Translations under genes and position numbers: made by a program
Shown here: positions 56,633 to 64,000 of the stretch, in pieces
Layout of the letters: the number at the start of each line of letters is the position of its first letter
How positions within the stretch are numbered: the first letter of the stretch is position 1
Notes under the pieces: model-generated
Told to the model about the DNA's origin: nothing
Seen by the model: the letters and a program-made list of their open reading frames with translations, nothing else
Database searches by the model: none
Origin: Qipengyuania vesicularis
Lineage (GTDB): Bacteria > Pseudomonadota > Alphaproteobacteria > Sphingomonadales > Sphingomonadaceae
Direction: 5' to 3'
Assembly: GCF_019711415.1 (NCBI RefSeq)
Contig: NZ_JAIGNJ010000003.1
Span: forward strand, 372,001 to 436,000
Length of the DNA: 64,000 bases

Positions 56633-56751
56633 CAGATGATTGCGGCGACTGCCGAGACGATTTCCGCGCCATTGGAGAAGGCGACGATCACTGCACCGGC
56701 GAGAAATCCGATGCCGAAGTTGCGATAGAGGTCGGGGCTAAACAGGTTCAT
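56632..56751 (-). CDS. Candidate 39-residue membrane protein coupled to msrA
   Basis: A short frame beginning MNLFSPDLYRNFGIGFLAGA, with a hydrophobic centre and C-terminus that ends in AVAAII. It overlaps the msrA start by one base, in the arrangement used for translational coupling. Gly/Ala-rich content and position suggest a real small membrane protein, perhaps localised with MsrA. I recognise no family. No strong ribosome site is visible (ACCTGTCATGAA). Confidence 0.5.
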   Translation of the reverse strand: MNLFSPDLYRNFGIGFLAGAVIVAFSNGAEIVSAVAAII

Positions 56752-56859
56752 GACAGGTCTTTCGTAGGAATATCCCACGTGGTTACACGTCACCCAATTG
56801 CAACGTGCTGAATGCGATGGTTGTGAACGGTTCAGCCGATCAGGCGAACCGGGAAGGCC

Positions 56860-58454
<1,595 letters not shown>

Positions 58455-58458
<4 letters not shown>

Positions 58459-60398
58459 CCCATACGTTTGAGCAGCCAGGGGAAGCGTTCCCCGCTGCGC
58501 GCGGCCATGCCTTCGACCACGATCTGCTGCACGCCATGCGGACGGCCCTGGCCGTCGGCCCAGAGCGAATCCTCCAGCGTGCAGTGCGCCTCGCCGCTAG
58601 TCCCTGCGAGGCGGAATTGCCAGTAGCTTGAATCGGGCAGCGCCAGGTGGACGCCGCGTCCGTCCTCGGTGAGCCGGGCGTCGATGCCGCGTCCGAGGTG
58701 AAAGCGTATGGCAAAGCCGATCTTGCCGCGCTTGCCCTTGCGGGTGGACGGTTCGAGTACATCTTCGCCGCGCAACTCGGCGCCGCTTTCGGAAAGGATC
58801 AGTATCCGTCGATGGATCAGGCCGTGCCGCGCGGCATAGCCATTGTGCGACGCTTCGAACCGAGTCGCCTTGCGCGCGCCCTGCTCTACCATGCGTCGGG
58901 TGAAATCGACTTCCTCGACCCCCTTGCCGATCTGGCCGTTGAGCAGGACGGCAGTAGAGTTCGCCTCGTCGAGGACCAGCGTCGAATGGGCCGATGTACC
59001 GCGCAGCCCCTGCTCGATCCGGGCGGGAACAAGCGCGCCGGCGAGCTCCGCGCCGCCGCAGTTGACGATGATCCGCTGCGGGCCGTGAGAGAACTCGAAG
59101 GCAAGCGTCGAGGCACAGCCGTGGCGGGCATGGCGGGCCTTGGGCGGCGGCGAGGCATCCATGACCAGCACCGCCTCGCGCGACCGGACCCGCTGGTAAC
59201 CCCAGTGGCGCGCATCGAGCATCGGGCGGGCACGAACGCCGCTCGCGGTTACAAGTGCATCGAGCGCGGGCTCCGCCAGGACAGCGCTGCCCTGCCAGCT
59301 GCCGAGGCCGCGATCTCCCATCCGCAGCGAAAGCAGCGCCGGGACCAGCAGGCCGAGCATCGCCGCGAGGGCCGGTGGCGGATCGCATTTCACCGCCTGG
59401 TAGCAAGCGCGCAAGTCGATCAGCAGGGCGATGGCCTGCGCTTGGGCGGTCGGGCTGCGCGAAAGGACACCGCCATCATCGCTCACCAGTTCGCCGAGAG
59501 TGCGCAGGAGCCCGGCTTCACCATGGAGGCGCCGCGGTTTGCCATCGGTCATGAGCAAGCCCGCTGCGACGATCGACACCCAGCCGGTGACCTGCGCCAA
59601 GCGGTCCTCGCCACTCGCGACTTGCCGGTCGAGCCAGCGCGCTGTGGTCTCGATCGCTTCGAACAGCCGCTCCTTCAGCTTCTCGCCTTCGCCCGAAAGG
59701 AGGACGGGCGCATGGACCAGCCAGTTCAGCAGGCGAAGCCCTGCAAGCTCGACATCCCAGGCAGGGCCCTTGCCGGGCTCGGGATTCTTGTCGAGCCAGG
59801 CCTTGAAAATCCGGATTGAGGTATCGGCGCACTGGCCGCGCGGCGCGCACGAAGACAGGTCTCGCATCCAGGTGAAGCCGTGGACGGCCCGCGCGAAAGG
59901 AGGTGTGAGCTTGGAGGGCGACGCGAAATCGAGCTTGCCGATAGGCGCTTTGAGGCCTGCGACCTGGAAATGCCCAGCCCTTAGCGCCATTCCCACAGCC
60001 CGGTCGCCCGCGAGCGGGGTTTCGACCATGGCAACCAGGCGCGGCTTGGCAGGCTTTCTCAGCGGCGCGACGATGAAGGAAGCGGGCACGCCCATTCGGT
60101 AGGCCCAGCGCATCGCCGTGTTGATCGGCCCGTCATTGGGCAGGGCGAAATCGGCGGGGACAAGCGCGCGTGCCGGTTCCAGCGGCTCGGGATCATAGAC
60201 GGGTTCGCTACCCTGCTCCGGTTCGACATGCGGCTCGGGAGCGGCTTCGACCTCTTCTTCTTTCAGAGGGTCTTCGACTTTCGACTCCTGCGCGTCGACA
60301 AGCGGCTCAGCCTGCGCGAAGAGCGGCAGCGCGACCTGCATCTCGTCCCGCGCACCCTCGCGCGCCACGTCCAGCAGATCGGCGCGCCCCTTGGTCAT
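58455..60398 (-). CDS. Heparinase II/III-like polysaccharide lyase family protein
   Basis: A 647-residue protein. The first 80 or so residues are acidic and Pro/Glu-rich ([20 protein letters not shown]) and probably disordered. An all-alpha toroid domain follows ([29 protein letters not shown]) and the C-terminal beta-sandwich has [21 protein letters not shown] and STLVLDEAN. No signal peptide is apparent. The family includes heparin and alginate lyases; in alphaproteobacteria a cytoplasmic or envelope member beside purH and rpe is of unknown role. It overlaps both neighbours. Confidence 0.85.
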
Positions 60399-61057
60399 CC
60401 CCGCCCTTTCAGCGCTGCGATGTTCGCTGCGTATTTCTCCGGTCCGCCGCGGAAGGTTGCCGAGCCCGCCACGAGCACATCTGCACCGGCATCGATGCAA
60501 AGCGGGGCGGTCGTGGGATCGACGCCGCCGTCGACTTCGAGGCGGATGTCCTTGCCTGTCTTGTCGATCATCTTCCGGATCGCTTCGATCTTGCGCAATT
60601 GCGAATGGATGAAGCTCTGCCCGCCGAAACCGGGATTTACGCTCATCACCAGCACCAGGTCGACCTCCTCGATCAGATAGTCGAGCATCTTGGCGGGCGT
60701 GCCCGGATTGAGCACCACGCCTGCCTTCTTGCCGAGATTGCGGATCGCCTGGATCGTGCGGTGGATATGCGGACCCGCTTCGGGATGAACCGTGATGATA
60801 TCCGCCCCGGCATCGGCGAAAGCCTCGAGATAGGCATCGACCGGGGAGATCATCAGATGGACGTCGAAGGGCTTGTCGCTGTGCGGGCGCAGCGCCTTCA
60901 CCACGGCCGGGCCAATGGTGATATTGGGCACGTAATGCCCGTCCATCACATCGATATGGATCCAGTCGGCCCCTGCTTCGTCGACCGCGCGGACTTCCTC
61001 TCCCAGCCGGGCAAAATCGGCAGAGAGGATCGAGGGGGATATCAGCGGGGCAGTCAT
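60395..61057 (-). CDS. rpe: Ribulose-phosphate 3-epimerase
   Basis: Rpe interconverts ribulose 5-phosphate and xylulose 5-phosphate in the pentose phosphate pathway. The 220-residue TIM barrel has [30 protein letters not shown] (metal ligands), [17 protein letters not shown] and LEVDGGV. Start at 61057 gives the family N-terminus; upstream in-frame codons lack it. It heads the rpe-heparinase-purH operon, and the 143 bases upstream are shared with the divergent RiPP locus. Confidence 0.96.
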   Translation of the reverse strand: MTAPLISPSILSADFARLGEEVRAVDEAGADWIHIDVMDGHYVPNITIGPAVVKALRPHSDKPFDVHLMISPVDAYLEAFADAGADIITVHPEAGPHIHRTIQAIRNLGKKAGVVLNPGTPAKMLDYLIEEVDLVLVMSVNPGFGGQSFIHSQLRKIEAIRKMIDKTGKDIRLEVDGGVDPTTAPLCIDAGADVLVAGSATFRGGPEKYAANIAALKGRG

Positions 61058-61200
61058 GATCTGCGCGTGAGCCTTGGGACGGGGTGGGCCTGGATGCTGC
61101 CGAATTACCCGTCCCCACCGCATCTCCACAAGATTCTCCGCAGGCTTATCCACGAGCGGACGGGCTTGGATTGCCTAGCCTGCCACGATAGAGGCTTCCC

Positions 61201-61482
61201 ATGACCGTCTTTCGCAAATGCACGGAGAACTTTGTCGCCACGCTGGTGGATGATGAGGTGTTGATCGTCGATCTCGATGGGGGCGAGCTGTTTTCCCTAT
61301 CCGGCACGGGCCGGGCAATCTGGGACGCGGTGGACGGCAGGCGGAGCGCCGCGGAGATCGCAGAGATCCTGGCCGAGGCACATGCAGGCGATAAAGCGGA
61401 TATCGAGACCGATGTTGCCGCATTGCTGGCCGAATGCGAGTTGGCAGCGCTTGTGGAACCGGTCGGACAGGCAGCGCTTTGA
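61201..61482 (+). CDS. PqqD-like RiPP recognition protein (RRE, lasso B1-type)
   Basis: A 93-residue PqqD-family protein. It reads MTVFRKCTENFVATLVDDEV, then DGGELFSLSGTGRAIWDAVDG and AEIAEILAEA, the normal beta-wing and helix layout of a precursor-peptide recognition element. Such proteins bind a leader peptide and deliver it to the modifying enzyme. AGAGG is seven bases before the ATG. A small precursor gene and an asparagine-synthetase-like gene follow, giving the composition of a lasso-peptide locus. Confidence 0.88.
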   Translation: MTVFRKCTENFVATLVDDEVLIVDLDGGELFSLSGTGRAIWDAVDGRRSAAEIAEILAEAHAGDKADIETDVAALLAECELAALVEPVGQAAL

Positions 61483-61527
61483 CGGCAGTCCAGCCTCTGC
61501 TAGAATGCAGCAAAAGGACGCCCTTCG

Positions 61528-61665
61528 ATGAGCAAGAAACCAGAAGTCGCAAAATCCGCCAGGCAGCCGTGGACGAAGCCCGAGTTGAAACGGCTCGGGA
61601 CAATTCGCGACATCGCGGGGCCAATCGGCTTCGGCACACAGGCGGGCCCCAACGCACGCTCCTGA
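61528..61665 (+). CDS. Candidate RiPP precursor peptide with lasso-type leader motif
   Basis: A 45-residue peptide with AAAGGA nine bases before its ATG. Residues 15-24 are WTKPELKRLG, matching the leader recognition pattern aromatic-x2-P-x-L-x3-G seen in lasso precursors handled by separate RRE proteins. The rest is TIRDIA then GPIGFGTQAGPNARS. In canonical precursors a Thr stands six residues after the Gly; here it is Ala30. The likely core has no Asp or Glu to form the usual macrolactam. It sits between the PqqD-like and cyclase-like genes, which strongly supports it as the substrate. Confidence 0.78.
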   Translation: MSKKPEVAKSARQPWTKPELKRLGTIRDIAGPIGFGTQAGPNARS

Positions 61666-61693
61666 CGCACAAGACGACGCGTAGCCATCTACC

Positions 61694-63580
61694 ATGATCG
61701 CCGCGATCCGGTGCATGGGCGGGCTGGCCCCCGAGGCCAGGAGATCGATTAGCCAGCTATTGGCCGATCATCCGTCACCAATCCCTGCTCACGCCGCGAT
61801 CCGGAATTTCGAATGCTGGGGTGCGAAGCTCGATCCCGGAAACATAGGCGCGACGCTGTTTTTCGGGCGGATCGACAATTTCAGGGATACCGCGCACGCA
61901 CTAGGGCTATCCCCGGAAAGCACACCGGTCGAAATCTACTCGCGCGCGCTCGGTCATTGGGGCGACGAAGCCGACCGCAAGCTTGTCGGCCACTACTCCG
62001 CAATTACTCTCGAAGGACCCAATCAGCTACGCCTCGTTCGTTCGCCGTGGACAGCGCCGCCGCTCCACTTCGTGGCAGGGCAGGAGATAACAGGCGCATC
62101 CCCGCTCCTCTCGGCGCTCTTCGCGGCAGGCGTGGAAAAACGGATCGACTGGGACCATCTCGTCGACCAGCTCGCCTTCGATCATCATGATTGTGAGCCG
62201 GTGGGCTGGTACAAGGGAATTGGCCGTGTGCCCCTGGGCTCCCGCATCAGGATCGATGGGTCGGATTGGACGCTCGATCGCTATTACGATCCCGTCGCAA
62301 CGGAACCCGTGTGCTTCGATCGCGACGAAGATTATGTCGAGCGTGCGCAGGAACTGCTCGACGAGGCTGCACGCGTGGCACTGACCGGGGTAGAGAAGCC
62401 CGCAATCATGTTGTCGGGAGGGTTGGACAGTCCGCTCGCCGCCGCAGCGCTGCTGCGCGAGATGCCAGAAGGCGCGACGCTGCACAGCTTTACCTTCGGG
62501 CCGATACCCGAATGGGACGGCTACTCGCCGCCCGGCACATTCGGCGAGGAGCGTGAGCGCGTGCGGCGCTTTGCCGCGATGCATCCGCAGATCGAGCCGC
62601 ATTTCCCCGACCCCGTTGCGGGCGGTCACGACCACCGGCTGCGCGACCTTCTCGCCCGCACCGAAATCGGAACGGCAAACGTCGCCAATATCGGCATATT
62701 CCATTCCCTGTTCGAGCAGGCGAAGGCTGCGGGCTGCGACGCCATGCTGACCGCGCTGCATGGCAATTTCACTATCAGCCTCGACGCGGGCTGGGCGGCA
62801 GCCGAGGCCCTGCGGAGCGGGAGGCTGGCAAAGGTCAGGCGATTGCTCGCCGCATCGGCCGAGGACGAAGAGGCGCACTCGATCTTGCGCAGGTTCCTCT
62901 CCCAGGCAGTGCTACCCAACCTCCCGGAAAGCGTTCAGCGCGCAGTGCGGCAACAGGTCCATCCCGAGCGTTCTGCGCCTGTACCGCTCGCCTCGCTGCT
63001 GAGCGCCGGAACCGCGAACGCATGGCGCAAGAGGTCGACGAAGCGCGGCAGCCGAACGGTATTCGAACGTCCGACAATTCCAGCCAGCCGGGAGGAGGCG
63101 ATCCGCCGGATGTGGGCCAGCGCCGATAGCGGCGAGGATATCGACCTCGGCATGGAGCGCCTGCACGGAATGGCTCACCGCGACGTTACTGCCTATCGCC
63201 CGCTGTTCGAATTCTGCCATGGCCTGCCCACCGACCAGCTGCGCCGCGCCCATGTCGACCGCTTCCTCGCACGACGAATGGCAAGGGGCATGATGCCCGA
63301 AGAGCAGCGGCTCGAGACGCGCCAGGGACGGCACAATGTCGATTGGCACGCGCGTATGACCGGCCGGAGAAGCGAACTCCTGGTGCAAGTCTCGGCACTC
63401 CGCGCCCATCCGGAGCTTTCGCGCATCCTCGACCTTGATAGGCTCGACCGGTTGCTGGTCGATTGGCCGGAAGAAATGCCACGCGCCCTCGAAGACCGCA
63501 TCCCGCGCGAAATCGGGATCACGCGCGCGCTGACCACCGCCGCTTTCGTATCCCACGTCGAGAAGCGGAACGACTTCTGA
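61694..63580 (+). CDS. Asparagine-synthetase-like RiPP cyclase (lasso C-type)
   Basis: A 628-residue protein of the asparagine synthetase B fold. The N-terminal glutamine-amidohydrolase-like half lacks the catalytic N-terminal Cys (it starts MIAAIRCMGG), and the ATP pyrophosphatase half has SGGLDS at residues 241-246 and DAMLTALHGNFTISL. Loss of glutaminase Cys with an intact PP-loop is the pattern of lasso cyclases, which adenylate a carboxylate for amide formation. It begins 28 bases after the precursor gene. Ordinary asparagine synthetase is unlikely. Confidence 0.87.
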   Translation: MIAAIRCMGGLAPEARRSISQLLADHPSPIPAHAAIRNFECWGAKLDPGNIGATLFFGRIDNFRDTAHALGLSPESTPVEIYSRALGHWGDEADRKLVGHYSAITLEGPNQLRLVRSPWTAPPLHFVAGQEITGASPLLSALFAAGVEKRIDWDHLVDQLAFDHHDCEPVGWYKGIGRVPLGSRIRIDGSDWTLDRYYDPVATEPVCFDRDEDYVERAQELLDEAARVALTGVEKPAIMLSGGLDSPLAAAALLREMPEGATLHSFTFGPIPEWDGYSPPGTFGEERERVRRFAAMHPQIEPHFPDPVAGGHDHRLRDLLARTEIGTANVANIGIFHSLFEQAKAAGCDAMLTALHGNFTISLDAGWAAAEALRSGRLAKVRRLLAASAEDEEAHSILRRFLSQAVLPNLPESVQRAVRQQVHPERSAPVPLASLLSAGTANAWRKRSTKRGSRTVFERPTIPASREEAIRRMWASADSGEDIDLGMERLHGMAHRDVTAYRPLFEFCHGLPTDQLRRAHVDRFLARRMARGMMPEEQRLETRQGRHNVDWHARMTGRRSELLVQVSALRAHPELSRILDLDRLDRLLVDWPEEMPRALEDRIPREIGITRALTTAAFVSHVEKRNDF

Positions 63581-63602
63581 TCTCGCCCACAACTGAACGC
63601 CG

Positions 63603-63620
63603 AATTCAGGCGCAATTCAG
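63603..63620 (+). promoter_or_regulatory. Direct repeat of AATTCAG with 11-base spacing
   Basis: AATTCAG occurs at 63603-63609 and 63614-63620, one DNA turn apart, about 75 bases before the DUF2141 gene. Tandem sites with 11-base periods are typical of OmpR/PhoB-family response regulators; in this bacterial group the ChvI-type regulator is a candidate. No experiment-like evidence is available from the sequence. A further hairpin GGGCGG-ATCGAC-CCGCCC follows at 63650-63667. Confidence 0.35.
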
Positions 63621-63691
63621 CGCAAAATGCTAGGAGGGCACGCAAAGATGGGCGGATCGACCCGCCCCATGGTAACGCAACGGGGCCAATC

Positions 63692-64000
63692 ATGACCAAG
63701 ACAATCACTGCCATTACCGGGACCGCCGCGCTCGCCCTCGCCGGGCTGTCGCTGGCTGTTCCCGCGCAGGCGCAGTATCGCGAGAAGATCACCCACGACC
63801 TCTCCAAGTGCGACGCGGGAGGCGGCCCGGCCGTCATGGTCTCGATCACGGACATCAAGGAAAGCACCGGCACCATCCGCATCCAGTCCTATCGCGCGAC
63901 GAAACAGGATTGGCTCGAGAAGGGTCGCTGGATCTATCGCATGGAAGCCCCAGCCAGGGCTGGCACGATGAAATTCTGCATGCCGCTGCCTGCCCCGGGC
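63692..64000 (+). CDS. DUF2141 exported protein, 3' end beyond the window
   Basis: The first 103 codons of a gene that runs off the window. It begins with a Sec signal peptide (MTKTITAITGTAALALAG, cleavage likely after VPAQA) and continues with IRIQSYRATKQDWLEKGRWI and MKFCMPLPAPG, as in DUF2141 family proteins of alphaproteobacteria. The family is a small secreted or periplasmic protein of unknown function. The open frame has no stop before 64000. Confidence 0.85.
   Translation, partial: MTKTITAITGTAALALAGLSLAVPAQAQYREKITHDLSKCDAGGGPAVMVSITDIKESTGTIRIQSYRATKQDWLEKGRWIYRMEAPARAGTMKFCMPLPAPG

Noticed and set aside
61057..61200. Leader peptidase (B2) or extra precursor in the gap before the PqqD gene
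   Set aside because: The 143-base gap is too short for a B2 gene and has no frame with a leader motif.

Overview
The window is GC-rich, densely coded chromosomal DNA from an alphaproteobacterium, most likely a member of Sphingomonadales near Erythrobacteraceae. That placement is an inference from gene content: a 1562-residue NAD-glutamate dehydrogenase, a CYP153-type P450, a YqiJ/flotillin pair, DUF455, DUF898 and DUF2141 proteins, an RHH_4 protein and ribbon-like small envelope proteins, with no strain-specific marker. I see no rRNA, insertion sequence, prophage, CRISPR array or replication origin, and no stretch above 300 bases without a gene. One tRNA gene, Leu(UAA), is present.

Layout. 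0-10.4 kb: acetoacetyl-CoA reductase, a ribbon-helix-helix protein, murA diverging from galU, an M28 lipoprotein peptidase facing away from a coupled glnE-bcp-DUF455 operon, and an M23 peptidase. 10.5-17.2 kb: a coupled acyl-CoA synthetase/P450 pair, yqiJ-flotillin, and agmatine deiminase. 17.2-21.9 kb, minus strand: a TauE-type permease, thrS and a PhoD-type phosphatase. 22-26 kb: a small-membrane-protein/HTH operon, DUF898, M48 peptidase and a hydrolase. 26-35 kb: a TPR protein, LLM flavoprotein, the large NAD-GDH, a putidaredoxin-reductase-like flavoprotein and queG. 35-39.4 kb: a Nat-type ABC exporter, a CYP153-like P450 and exported MsrB. 39.4-44.6 kb, minus strand: a four-gene envelope-glycan-like operon (FAD oxidoreductase, sulfatase-fold transferase, GtrA, GT-C protein). 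44.7-46.5 kb: tandem PilZ protein, tRNA-Leu, ihfB and a GntR regulator. 46.7-51.8 kb: a lower-GC POT transporter, two amidohydrolases and an NnrU-like protein. 51.8-61 kb, minus strand: crotonase-hydrolase-dxs, a Zur-like regulator, exported MsrA with a 39-residue partner, and rpe-heparinase-purH. 61.2-63.6 kb: a compact RiPP locus. The window ends inside a DUF2141 gene.

Two systems stand out. First, 61201-63580 holds a PqqD-like recognition protein, a 45-codon precursor with a lasso-type leader motif (W-x2-P-x-L-x3-G) and an asparagine-synthetase-like cyclase. The predicted core has no Asp or Glu, the usual Thr before the core is Ala, and no B2 leader peptidase is visible, so this is not a textbook lasso locus. 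Second, thrS is preceded by a 23-codon leader peptide with seven consecutive Thr codons, a strong hairpin and a 7-bp alternative pairing, under a promoter that would start transcription at or one base before the leader ATG. This looks like ribosome-stalling attenuation of threonyl-tRNA synthetase.

Metabolic themes that link genes are fatty/alkyl substrate oxidation (acyl-CoA synthetase, two P450s, ferredoxin reductase, crotonase), nitrogen control (glnE, NAD-GDH, agmatine deiminase, peptide and amidohydrolase genes), and envelope maintenance or oxidant defence (flotillin, M23, Bcp, exported MsrA and MsrB).
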